A stretch of 64,000 nt of DNA from Methylococcus sp. EFPC2 (GTDB lineage: Bacteria; Pseudomonadota; Gammaproteobacteria; Methylococcales; Methylococcaceae), in NCBI RefSeq assembly GCF_016925495.1, contig NZ_CP070491.1, positions 744,001-808,000 of the forward strand, in the 5' to 3' direction. Position 1 is the stretch's first letter; every line of letters begins with the position of its first letter. A model generated the notes under the pieces. It worked only from the letters and a program-made list of their open reading frames with translations, had not been told where the DNA came from and did not search any database. Made by a program: the position numbers and the translations under genes. Below, one piece after another: positions 44,066 to 52,568 of this stretch.

Positions 44066-44154
44066 CCGGCCGGGAGCATCGGGCCTTGCCACGCAAATCG
44101 TCGTGTTGTTCTGGCAGAATGGGCGTCTCGTTAAGCGGGTCTGCGAGCCTATAT

Positions 44155-45342
44155 ATGCGGTTGAAAATGGTCTTGGCAAAATGGGTACCGCTCGCGGCAT
44201 TCGCATTGCATCTAGCGGCGTGTGTGGCGCCGGCCACTTTGGAGAGGGCGACCCTGGCATACGATCAATCGGTCACCGATCTGACGTCGAGGCAGTTGCT
44301 GCTCAATATCGCCCGAGCCCACCAGCACCTGCCCATCCATTTCACCGGCGTGGCCAATATCGCCGCGAGCTATAACTTCCAGTTCAGCGCCGGCGCCACA
44401 CCCGCGCTCACGGGCAGTTCCGGAACGGCACTGGTACCGGTTTTCGGCGCCGGCGTGGGGGAAAACCCCACCATCAGCATTGTGCCTATGGAAGGGGAGG
44501 AGTTCACCAAGCGCCTGCTGGCCCCGTTCAGCGAAACCAAGCTGATCATGCTGTTGCGTCAGGGCGTGGATGTGGATTTGCTGCTGCGTCTGATGGCGAG
44601 CGAGTTCCGGCCGGATGGCGAAGAGTCGATATCGTTCCACAATCTGCCGGCGGACCACGAGGGCTATTCGCAGTTTCGCCGCGTGGTCCTGCATCTGTCC
44701 TCGATACAGGACCGCAACCGGCTGTATTTCGAACCGCTGAATTTCGAGCATCGCTGGACCTTGCCCGCCGACGGCGTGAAGGCGGAAGACCTGAAAGACC
44801 TGCCGCCGGAGATCACGGCGGACTACGATGCGCAGGAGCGTGTCTGGCGGCTGCGCAAGCGGGTCAGCGGGCGCATCCTGATCACCAATTACGATCCCGG
44901 TTCCTTGAGCGAAGATGAACGCCAGCGTTTGCACGAGTTGGCCGACCGGAATCCGCCGGACGAAGTGGCCATCGATATCCGTTCCGGTTATCCGGGCGGC
45001 GCATGGCCGATACGCGGCCGGTTTCGGCTCCGCAGCTTTCATAACGCGTTGAATTTTCTTGGGCGAGGGGTGGCCGAGGAAAGCGAATATCCCGTCGAAC
45101 CCGACCCCAGGACGCCGCCGGTACGGGAAAATCCAATGTCAACGCTGGCTCTGCTGGAAAGCGACAGCGAACCCGACGGGGTCGATTGGAGCGTGAATCT
45201 CAACGGGCGCTATTACGCGGTGAGGCCGGAAAAGGGCTATCCGTGGAACCGGGAGGCTTTCCGGCTTCTTTACCAGTTGTTCCAGATGACCATGACCGAA
45301 CTTCCCCGGCTGGGCGCGCCCGCCATAACCATCTCCAAGTGA
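44155..45342 (+). CDS. Lipoprotein of unknown function
   Basis: 395 residues from the ATG at 44155. This start gives a lipoprotein signal peptide (MRLKMVLAKWVPLAAFALHL, lipobox LAAC); the longer open frame upstream overlaps the ATPase gene and is a shadow. The mature part has the segments LTSRQLLLNIARAHQHLPIH and FTGVANIAASYNFQFSAGAT, a glycine-rich stretch and a mixed alpha/beta body. I cannot name a family. It is followed 5 bp later by corA, so the two are probably cotranscribed. Confidence 0.8.
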   Translation: MRLKMVLAKWVPLAAFALHLAACVAPATLERATLAYDQSVTDLTSRQLLLNIARAHQHLPIHFTGVANIAASYNFQFSAGATPALTGSSGTALVPVFGAGVGENPTISIVPMEGEEFTKRLLAPFSETKLIMLLRQGVDVDLLLRLMASEFRPDGEESISFHNLPADHEGYSQFRRVVLHLSSIQDRNRLYFEPLNFEHRWTLPADGVKAEDLKDLPPEITADYDAQERVWRLRKRVSGRILITNYDPGSLSEDERQRLHELADRNPPDEVAIDIRSGYPGGAWPIRGRFRLRSFHNALNFLGRGVAEESEYPVEPDPRTPPVRENPMSTLALLESDSEPDGVDWSVNLNGRYYAVRPEKGYPWNREAFRLLYQLFQMTMTELPRLGAPAITISK

Positions 45343-45347
45343 ATCGC

Positions 45348-46364
45348 ATGAGCCAGTCGGCCTTAACCCCCAGCTCCGCACGCAAAGCCTACTCGTCCAT
45401 GCTGATGTCCTGTGTGCTTTATCGCCAGGGGCGGCGCGTCGGCGATCTCGATATAGAGGATATCAGCGAGGTCGTGGGAGAGCCGGACACCCTGGTCTGG
45501 ATGGAGTTGCGCGAGCCCGACCAGGCCTTGCTGGAAAAGATCCAGGCGGAGTTCGGTCTGCACGAACTGGCCGTGGAAGACGCCCGCAACGCCCGCCAGC
45601 GGCCCAAGCTGGAAGCCTACGGCGAAAGCTTGTTCGTTGTGCTGCAAACTGCGCAGTTCATCGGCAAGGACTTGCGCATCGGTGAAACCCATGTATTCGT
45701 CGGTCCCCGGTTTTTTATCACCATCCGGCACGGTTCCTCGCTGAGCTATCAGAAGGTGCGGGAACGTTGCGACCAGATGCCCGACCGGCTGGCCAAGGGG
45801 ACCGGTTTCGCCCTCTATGCCTTGATGGACTTCATCGTCGACCACTACATGCCGGTGGTGCACGGTCTGGACGAACGCTTCGACCGCCTGGAAGAAGACA
45901 TCTTCAAGAACCGCTCCAGTCAGGCCACCCTGGAGCAACTCTACGAGCTCAAGAGCGAATTGCAGCGTCTGCGGGCGGCCGTATCGCCCATGCAAAACAT
46001 CTGCAATGAGCTCATGCATTTTCACGGCGACATCCTGGCGGGCGACGGGCAGTTCTATTTCCGCGACGTGTCCGACCATGCCGAGCGTATCAGCCAGGCC
46101 ATAGACGGCATGCGCGAAATGCTGCTCGCCGCCATGCAGGTCTATCTGGCACTGATGACCGTGGGACAGAACGAGATCGTCAAGCGCCTGGCCGGCTGGG
46201 GCGCCATCCTGGCCTTGCCGACTATGGTGTTCAGCCTCTACGGCATGAACTTCCACCACATGCCGGAGCTGGACTGGGAATACGGCTATCCCGCCATACT
46301 CGGCGGATTGCTGGCGCTCAGTGTCGGCTTGTATTGGCGCCTGAAGATCGCGCGCTGGCTGTAA
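45348..46364 (+). CDS. corA: CorA family divalent cation transporter
   Basis: 338 residues from the ATG at 45348. The cytoplasmic alpha/beta domain and long stalk helix are followed by two C-terminal helices with the selectivity signature YGMNF (FSLYGMNFHHMPELDWEYGY) in the loop between them. The C-terminus is short and basic. CorA forms pentameric Mg2+ (also Co2+/Ni2+) channels in the inner membrane. Its neighbour upstream is the lipoprotein, and a P-type cation pump precedes that, so this small region handles cations. Confidence 0.95.
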   Translation: MSQSALTPSSARKAYSSMLMSCVLYRQGRRVGDLDIEDISEVVGEPDTLVWMELREPDQALLEKIQAEFGLHELAVEDARNARQRPKLEAYGESLFVVLQTAQFIGKDLRIGETHVFVGPRFFITIRHGSSLSYQKVRERCDQMPDRLAKGTGFALYALMDFIVDHYMPVVHGLDERFDRLEEDIFKNRSSQATLEQLYELKSELQRLRAAVSPMQNICNELMHFHGDILAGDGQFYFRDVSDHAERISQAIDGMREMLLAAMQVYLALMTVGQNEIVKRLAGWGAILALPTMVFSLYGMNFHHMPELDWEYGYPAILGGLLALSVGLYWRLKIARWL

Positions 46365-46537
46365 GAAATATCCTTCATTGATCTGAAACCACAACAGCGG
46401 AAAGATACGGCTGCCCGAGGAGCGCTCCCATCAGGGGGATTTCGCCCGCGACGGACGTCTGAAGCCCGCCGCTAGCCGCCGCGTTCGCGTGGGCTCCCAC
46501 CGATCCATAACAACAAGCATGCACAGGAGGGATTGCC

Positions 46538-48361
46538 ATGGCTACTCGTCCGACGACCCGGAGAACTCAAGCAAGCGCGAAGGCCAAGCTGGGCCTGGCT
46601 TTGTCCGGAGGCGGCTTGCGCGCTTCCTTTTTTCACATCGGCGTCCTCGCGCAACTCGCGCGGCAAGGCCTGCTGCGCCATGTGGAGGCGATCAGTGCGG
46701 TGTCGGGCGGTTCCATCATCGCCGCGCTCTATTACCTGCACCTCAAGAATCTGCTGGAATCCAAGCCCGACGAAGCGGTCACGGACGAGGATTATGTGGC
46801 GATCATCCAGACGATAGAACGGGATTTCCTCAAGGCGACGGAGAACAATCTGCGCATGAAGACCTTCGCCAGTTTCGCGCACAACTGGAAGATGCGGCAT
46901 CCCGATTACTCGCGCAGCGACCGGATCGCCGAGCTTTACGATGAACTGATCTACCGCGCCGCGTTCGGCCGGGAAGCCGAGCCCATCCCCATGCAGGTCT
47001 TGAAGATATTCCCGCCCGGCCGGACCGATTTCTATCCGCGTACCGACAACGTCGGCCGCAGCGCGAAAGTCCCGGTCCTCATCCTCAATGCCACGACCCT
47101 CAACACCGGCCGCAACTGGCAATTCACCGCGCAAACCATGGGCGAGCCGGATCTGCGCACGAGGGCGGCGGCGCATGCGGACGATACCGATACCAAGCCC
47201 TTGCGCTTGCGGCGGGCGGATTCCTATGCCGGCCTGGTGCCTTACCAGGCGGACTTTCCGCTGGGCCACGCCGTGGGTGCCTCGGCCTGCGTGCCCGGGC
47301 TGTTTCATCCCCTCGCGATCAGCGGGCTCTATCGGGACGGCGAGGAAGACATCCGCGTGCAGTTGGTGGATGGCGGGGTGCACGACAATCAGGGCGTGCA
47401 AGCCTTGTTGTTCGAGGAGTGCACGGCATTCGTGGTCAGCGATGCGTCGGGGTGGCTGGCGTTGGAAAACCAGCCGGGTGTCGATCCGGCTTCGGTCCTG
47501 CTGCGCGCCAGCGGCATCCTGCAGGACCGCGTGCGCGACGGCAACCTGAGCCGACTGATCGAAACCCAGGGCAGGGGACAGATCGCCTTCCTGCATCTGC
47601 GCAAAGGCCTGGAAATACGCGAACTGGCTTGGCTCAATACCGAAGGCCAGCCGGCGGAAGACACCGGCCTGATCGGTCCGGACACTCGGAAGTTCGGCGT
47701 CGATCCCGCGGTGCAGCAGGCCCTGGCCAACATCCGCACCGACCTGGACGCGTTCACCGAAGTCGAAGCCTATTCCCTGATGCTGGATGGCTATCTCATG
47801 AGTGAACTCGAGTTGACGGCATTCAAAAAGACCGTGCACGCCCCCGAACTGCGGGCGGCACCGACGGCCGCTCCTATCGACTGGCAGTTTCTCCGCGTCC
47901 AACCCTGGATCGACAAACCCGGCGAGGGCGACTATCTGCGCCAGCTCCGCACCGGCCACCTCCTGTTCGGCAAGGCACTGCTGCTCTTCCCGGCCCTGCT
48001 GGCCGGGCTGATCGTTTCGGTGCTCATCGCCCTGGTCCTGGCCTGGCCCACCCTGGTGTCATGGGTGGGCAGCAGCATACCGGTCTCGCTGATCGTGAGC
48101 GCCGTGGCCTTGTATGCCCTGGACGCGCTGGGCGGCAAACTGGTCAAGCTGCCCAAGTTGGGCCAATGGGCCGATTTGCTCGACACCCTCAAGTTCCTGC
48201 GCACCGCGCTGGCGTATTACCAAAGCGCCAAACGCCTGCTGCTGCGCGTCGCCGTTCCCTTGGCCGGCACGCTGCTGGCCCAGTTTTACCTCGCCTTCAT
48301 CAATCCCCGCTTCCTCAAGCGCGGACGCATCGAAACCTTGCAGAAGGGCGATCCGCGGTAG
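46538..48361 (+). CDS. Patatin-like phospholipase with C-terminal membrane segments
   Basis: 607 residues, preceded by AGGAGG. The catalytic dyad motifs are present: oxyanion loop SGGGLRASFFHIGVL, nucleophile elbow AVSGGS (Ser near residue 65) and VDGGVHDNQG with the catalytic Asp (~278). Residues ~480-545 contain two hydrophobic segments (ALLLFPALLAGLIVSVLIAL; VSLIVSAVALYALDAL) not found in minimal patatins, so the enzyme may be membrane-anchored. There is no signal peptide. The substrate is likely phospholipid; no toxin-immunity or secretion genes are adjacent. Confidence 0.92.
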   Translation: MATRPTTRRTQASAKAKLGLALSGGGLRASFFHIGVLAQLARQGLLRHVEAISAVSGGSIIAALYYLHLKNLLESKPDEAVTDEDYVAIIQTIERDFLKATENNLRMKTFASFAHNWKMRHPDYSRSDRIAELYDELIYRAAFGREAEPIPMQVLKIFPPGRTDFYPRTDNVGRSAKVPVLILNATTLNTGRNWQFTAQTMGEPDLRTRAAAHADDTDTKPLRLRRADSYAGLVPYQADFPLGHAVGASACVPGLFHPLAISGLYRDGEEDIRVQLVDGGVHDNQGVQALLFEECTAFVVSDASGWLALENQPGVDPASVLLRASGILQDRVRDGNLSRLIETQGRGQIAFLHLRKGLEIRELAWLNTEGQPAEDTGLIGPDTRKFGVDPAVQQALANIRTDLDAFTEVEAYSLMLDGYLMSELELTAFKKTVHAPELRAAPTAAPIDWQFLRVQPWIDKPGEGDYLRQLRTGHLLFGKALLLFPALLAGLIVSVLIALVLAWPTLVSWVGSSIPVSLIVSAVALYALDALGGKLVKLPKLGQWADLLDTLKFLRTALAYYQSAKRLLLRVAVPLAGTLLAQFYLAFINPRFLKRGRIETLQKGDPR

Positions 48362-49057
48362 AGGCTCGAACAAACGCCCGCGCACGATGGGCAGGCGGGG
48401 CGATCCCCGACCGTGGGCTAGGGCGTATCGCCCGCCGGCGACTCGGACTGAGGCGTCACGGTCCTCAGCCAGCCGTGTATGCGATCGACCCGCCCGTGTA
48501 GCCCACATGGTCGTAGGCAAGTGCAACGAAAAACGCGCATAAACTGGCCGGCTGGCGGGGCGTCGTAGTCGATTTCGACTCCGGTCGAGGCTATTCCCGG
48601 AGCGGGGGCAATGCGTCCCGCTCTTCACGGCGCCACGCGCCGCCGACTGGAGGACGCCGATCTACGCCAGCCTGGGCGCAACTCATTTTTCTAGCACTTC
48701 GAGCTTCAAGCCGGCGACCCTCGGTGTCCACAGGATGGGTTTCACCTTTGGTCCCGTTCCAGCCCACAAATCCGCTGAAACGTTGCCGCGAACGTCAACG
48801 CGATAAGCTGCGCATCCCCATAGGATGCCGCCGACGCCAGGAGGCGCATCGCTCGCGAAGCCCGTGCGCAATAGGCGTCAGCCGTATTACGCCGCATGGC
48901 CATTTCATCCGCTGCAATACGCGATGCAACCGCTCGTACCCGCGGACTGGCGGGGCCGAAGGACACGGCCAAACAGGAGAGGGTGTCGCTGCTTGCCGAT
49001 GGGCCGCATTCGAATTCCCCGCTGCGTCCGGGCTGGGTTTTTCACCGCCGCGCCCGC
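48362..49057. other. ~700 bp without an intact gene
   Basis: Apart from a relic of a DUF3530 gene at its left end I see no supported gene. A minus-strand frame ending at 48683 (VSADLWAGTGPKVKPILWTP near the end) looks slightly protein-like, but it has an in-frame stop just before its first possible start and no ribosome binding site; it may be another decayed fragment. Confidence 0.5.
48418..48510 (-). pseudogene. Relic of the C-terminus of a DUF3530-type gene
   Basis: The minus-strand frame ending in TAG at 48418-48420 reads GRVDRIHGWLRTVTPQSESP to its end. The intact neighbour (49058-49852) ends INRIHGWLRQLPTKDARPPG. RIHGWLR is identical and the spacing to the stop is similar. No corresponding upstream sequence is recognisable, so this is probably the residue of a decayed tandem duplicate. 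Confidence 0.5.
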
Positions 49058-49852
49058 CTAGGGGCCGGGCGGCCGGGCATCCTTGGTGGGCAATTGCCGC
49101 AGCCAGCCGTGGATGCGGTTGATCAACATGTCGTTCCAGCCTTCCAGCCGGTGGTCCGTGTCCGTTAGCGGGACGATGCGGTAACCGGCGTTGTGCTTCA
49201 TCAGATGGCGGCGCTGCTGGATCAGATCGTCGTCGACGCCTTCCTTGCCGCCGAGTATGTCCAGCAGGGGAAGCTCCGCCTTGCCCAGCGCGTCGTTCAA
49301 GGCGGTGTCGTGCTCCGGGTCGCCGTTCGGTCGGAGGTCGAGCAGGATTGCCGCCCCGACCTTGGCATCCGACTTTTCCTCCAGGTAGCGCAGCACGGCC
49401 AGCCCGCCTTGACGGTAGCCCAGCAAGATGAGGTTGTCGGGTTTGCGCTCCTGCAGATAGCCCAGCGCGGTGTCGATGCGGGTCAGGGTTTCCGGCATCA
49501 GCGGCAGATAGTCGTCGGCGCCGGCTTCGCGCAGAGGCCCTTGCAGGGCCAGGGTGGCCCAGCCGCGGTCCGGCAGCCGCTTGCGCAATTCCCGCAGCAG
49601 GCCGGGAGCGTCCAGCGGGGAATCGGCGTCGTGCAGCAGCACGATGGCGCCGCGAGTCTCCCGCGTGGCGGCGTCGCGATAAAGGGCCTGGAAGCGGGTG
49701 CCCTGGGCTTGCAGCCAGACCATCTCGCCGGCCTGGGTACGCGCTTCCAGTTCGCGGGCGAGTTCCTGCTCGCGCAGCACGTCCGCGGCCGGGAGAGGCA
49801 GGCTGCAGCCGGTGAGGAAGAGCATCAGGCCGATACGGGAACTGCGCGACAT
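49058..49852 (-). CDS. DUF3530 family alpha/beta-hydrolase-like protein
   Basis: 264 residues from the start at 49852 (MSRSSRIGLMLFLTGCSLPL), giving a signal peptide with a possible lipobox FLTGC; an earlier in-frame ATG at 49894 lacks a ribosome binding site. The body has alpha/beta-hydrolase strands (GAIVLLHDADSPLDAPGLLR; WATLALQGPL; LILLGYRQGGLAVLRYL). At the nucleophile elbow the motif is GYRQG, i.e. Gln instead of Ser, so classical serine hydrolase chemistry is doubtful. A late TDTDHRLEGW may carry the His. A 21-bp-period array lies just upstream. Confidence 0.78.
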   Translation of the reverse strand: MSRSSRIGLMLFLTGCSLPLPAADVLREQELARELEARTQAGEMVWLQAQGTRFQALYRDAATRETRGAIVLLHDADSPLDAPGLLRELRKRLPDRGWATLALQGPLREAGADDYLPLMPETLTRIDTALGYLQERKPDNLILLGYRQGGLAVLRYLEEKSDAKVGAAILLDLRPNGDPEHDTALNDALGKAELPLLDILGGKEGVDDDLIQQRRHLMKHNAGYRIVPLTDTDHRLEGWNDMLINRIHGWLRQLPTKDARPPGP

Positions 49853-50232
49853 GGAGGGGGGTACGGTCGTTTTCTCAAGTGGGAGAGATGGCACATCGCC
49901 CCGGACTGCGGCCCCGGCGTGCGCGGTATTCTGCGCCCGTGGAAAAGCCTGCCACAGGCCTGGAAAAGGTTTCCACGGCCGAAAAAAGTCTAGCCACGGA
50001 CGTAAAAAAGTTTCCGGCGGCCGCCGGAAGGAAATCTACGCCCGCCGAAACGCTTGCTCGGCGCCGCGGAAAGGTTTCTACGGCCGCATAAGAACAATAC
50101 GCGCGCGTAGAAAAGTTTCCCACGGACGCACGAGTCCATCCTGCGGCCGTGGAACAGAGGCGTGCGCCCGTGGACATCATTTTGACGGACGCGAGAGTTC
50201 CCGCCATCGTAGCTAAGGCTGGGCCGCGAAGC
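49853..50232. repeat. Degenerate array with ~21-bp period (about 12 units, 49935-50190)
   Basis: Cores of the form (G)GGAAAAGnnT recur at about 49941, 49962, 49982, 50004, 50026, 50046, 50068, 50087, 50109, 50129, 50151 and 50171: 11 intervals over 230 bp. Each is followed by a CCACGG(A/C)CG-type half. In one frame the period reads as seven-residue units GRKKVSH-like, but no start or ribosome binding site supports translation. The array lies ~90 bp upstream of the DUF3530 start and just beyond the end of the PEP-CTERM-like gene. Confidence 0.7.
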
Positions 50233-50913
50233 TCAGGCCGCACGCCGCCGCGTGCGCAGCCAGGCCAGGCCCGACAGCAGCAAGGGCGCCGAGGCCGGCA
50301 AGGGTACGGAGGATACGACCAAGCCATCCACCCGCCCGGCACCCGCCTCGCCGCCGCCGGTCGCCGTGTCGTCCACGAAGAAGGTCGCGAGGGGAAGGGG
50401 GCCGGCGAAGACCGCCTGGCCGGTGCTGTCGATGAAGGAGAATTGCTGCGTGCCGTCCAGAAACGCGGTGAAGCGCTGGGTCGAGCCGTCGCGCGTTATT
50501 TTCAGGTAGGTCCACTGGTCGTCGTGGAAGGCTCCGTCCGGTCCGTTACGGAAATCGGATCCGGCCTGAACCACGAACTGGAGATGATCGCCGAAGACGT
50601 ACAGGCCTTCGTCCCGGCCCAAGTGCGCGAAGTCGAGTACCTTGAGCCAGCCGCCGGGCAGGCTGTTGAAACTGAAGCGCACGCCTAGGGTGTAGTCTGC
50701 CGGATTGAAGCCGGACCAGTTCAGGCTCAAGCCCTGGTTCGCGCCGAAGGTATAGGTGCCGCCGCTCAGCGTACCGCCGTGCGCCACGAGTTCGGGGCCG
50801 CCGCCGCTGTGGTCGGCAAGGTCGTCCAGGGAGTAGCTCGAGGCGGCTTGCGCCGAATAGGCCGTCGTACCGAGCAGCGCCAGGGCCGCCGTCCTGCAGA
50901 AAATCGCTTTCAT
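50233..50913 (-). CDS. PEP-CTERM-like exported protein with lectin-type fold
   Basis: 226 residues from the ATG at 50913, which has GGAGGAG right upstream; longer in-frame starts lack this. It has an N-terminal signal peptide (MKAIFCRTAALALLGTTAYS). The middle (LSLNWSGFNPADYTLGVRF, then GGWLKVLDFAHLGRDEGLYV) resembles laminin-G/concanavalin-like beta sandwiches. The C-terminus is tripartite: VPLPASA, a hydrophobic helix (PLLLSGLAWL), then RTRRRAA. That is the layout of PEP-CTERM sorting tails in the common VPLP variant. By family, an exosortase would cleave it and attach or release it with exopolysaccharide; none is in this window. Confidence 0.82.
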   Translation of the reverse strand: MKAIFCRTAALALLGTTAYSAQAASSYSLDDLADHSGGGPELVAHGGTLSGGTYTFGANQGLSLNWSGFNPADYTLGVRFSFNSLPGGWLKVLDFAHLGRDEGLYVFGDHLQFVVQAGSDFRNGPDGAFHDDQWTYLKITRDGSTQRFTAFLDGTQQFSFIDSTGQAVFAGPLPLATFFVDDTATGGGEAGAGRVDGLVVSSVPLPASAPLLLSGLAWLRTRRRAA

Positions 50914-51106
50914 GTCTCCTCCGTCATCCAAATCGGAAATTCCCGTGTATTTTGAGCGGGTCACGCCCGCCCCCATCACGCCGCAAGCATGCCATAGCCG
51001 CGGGTCTCTGTCATAAGCCGCCGCACGGCACGGCGGTTCGGCGCCGGGATCTGCGGGAGGCCTATCGTGTAAACTGCCCACATCTTTCACCAGCCAGGAG
51101 TACCCC

Positions 51107-52564
51107 ATGACGGAACTAGCCGAATACGTGGATGGACTGCCCAATATCTGCGGTCAGGAAGACTTGATCGCGTCTGTCGGCCGCGAGCCCAAACCGCTGC
51201 ACGCGCGCGAGAGCGGCATCGATTTCAACCATGTGCGCAGCGCCGCCGCCATCGCCCTGCACATGCACCAGCCGCTGATCCCGGCCGGGGGCAGCGATCT
51301 GCACAGTGCCGATGTCATCAGCAACCTGCAATACATGATGGAAAACCAGGGCATAGGCGACAACCACAACGCCCCGGTCTTCCACTGGTGTTACAAGCGC
51401 ATCGGCGAATTCGTCCCGCAGCTCATACATGAAGGCAAGCAGCCGCGGGTGATGCTGGAATATTCCGGCACCCTGTTCCACGGCCTGCGCAAGATGGGCC
51501 TGCACGACGTGATCGACAGCCTGAAGAACGTCACCGTCAACCCCGACTACCGGCGCGGCGTGGAATGGCTGGGCGCTCCCTGGGGCCATGCGGTCGCGCC
51601 GTCCACGCCGGTGCAGGACTATAGGCTGCACGTGCAGGCCTGGCGCCATCATTTCGCTGCCATCTTCGGCCTGGAAGCCCTGGAACGGGTGCGCGGCTTT
51701 TCGCCCTCGGAGATGGCGCTGCCCAATCATCCCGACGTGGCCTACGAATACATCAAGACCCTGCGCGACAACGGCTATCAATGGGTATTGATCCAGGAGC
51801 ACTCGGTCGAACAGGTCGGCACCGGCCACGGCCTGGAGCGCAAACACCTGCCGCATAGATTGGTGGTGAGCAATTCGCACGGCGAGACCGTCAGCATCAT
51901 CGCCCTCATCAAGACCCAGGGTAGCGACACCAAGCTGGTGGCGCAGATGCAACCCTATTACGAGGCCAAAAGCCTGTCGCGCTGGGAACTGGCGGGCAAG
52001 AGCGTGCCGCCCTTGGTGACGCAGATCGCCGACGGCGAGAACGGCGGGGTGATGATGAACGAGTTCCCCGGTAAGTTCCTCGACGTGGTGCGCGAAAGTT
52101 CCGGCAGCGACACGCCGCTGATGAACGGCAGCGAATACCTGGAATTCCTGTTCGGGCTGGGCATCACCGAAAACGATCTGCCCGCCATCCAGCCCATCCA
52201 CCAGCACAAGATCTGGAGCCGCATCGCCCCCGGCGACGGCCCGGAAAAGCTGGCCAAGGTGATCGAGGAGCTGCGCAAGGAAGACCACCGCTTCCACGTC
52301 GAAGGCGGCAGCTGGACCAACGACATCTCCTGGGTGAAAGGCTACGAGAACGTGCTGGGGCCGATGGAGGACGCCAGTTCGGCTTTCTACGAGAAGGTGC
52401 TGAAGCCCGGCGTGAAGACCGACCATCCGGCCTACCGCAAGGCGCTGTTCCATCTGATGACCGCCCAGACCAGCTGCTACCGCTACTGGGGCCAGGGTTT
52501 GTGGACCGACTACGGCCGCGAGCTGTGCCGGCGGGCCCAGGCGATCGCCAGCAACGATTTCTGA
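51107..52564 (+). CDS. Glycoside hydrolase family 57 protein
   Basis: 485 residues, starting after CAGGAG. The GH57 region I motif is seen as ALHMHQPLIPAG (~61), and further conserved segments as EYSGTLFHGL, GFSPSEMALP (position of the nucleophile Glu in the family) and NGYQWVLIQEHSVE. GH57 enzymes act on alpha-glucans (amylase, branching or 4-alpha-glucanotransferase activity); activity cannot be told from sequence. It is cytosolic, with no signal peptide. The next gene starts 4 bp after the stop with GTG. Confidence 0.9.
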   Translation: MTELAEYVDGLPNICGQEDLIASVGREPKPLHARESGIDFNHVRSAAAIALHMHQPLIPAGGSDLHSADVISNLQYMMENQGIGDNHNAPVFHWCYKRIGEFVPQLIHEGKQPRVMLEYSGTLFHGLRKMGLHDVIDSLKNVTVNPDYRRGVEWLGAPWGHAVAPSTPVQDYRLHVQAWRHHFAAIFGLEALERVRGFSPSEMALPNHPDVAYEYIKTLRDNGYQWVLIQEHSVEQVGTGHGLERKHLPHRLVVSNSHGETVSIIALIKTQGSDTKLVAQMQPYYEAKSLSRWELAGKSVPPLVTQIADGENGGVMMNEFPGKFLDVVRESSGSDTPLMNGSEYLEFLFGLGITENDLPAIQPIHQHKIWSRIAPGDGPEKLAKVIEELRKEDHRFHVEGGSWTNDISWVKGYENVLGPMEDASSAFYEKVLKPGVKTDHPAYRKALFHLMTAQTSCYRYWGQGLWTDYGRELCRRAQAIASNDF

Positions 52565-52568
52565 TCCG

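Noticed and set aside
43180-44154. N-terminal extension of the lipoprotein frame into the P-type ATPase gene
   Set aside because: It overlaps the ATPase in another frame; the ATG at 44155 gives a proper lipoprotein signal.
48683-48972. Two short minus-strand frames in the 48.4-49.0 kb gap
   Set aside because: Partly protein-like but without start signals and broken relative to each other; noted as possible decay only.
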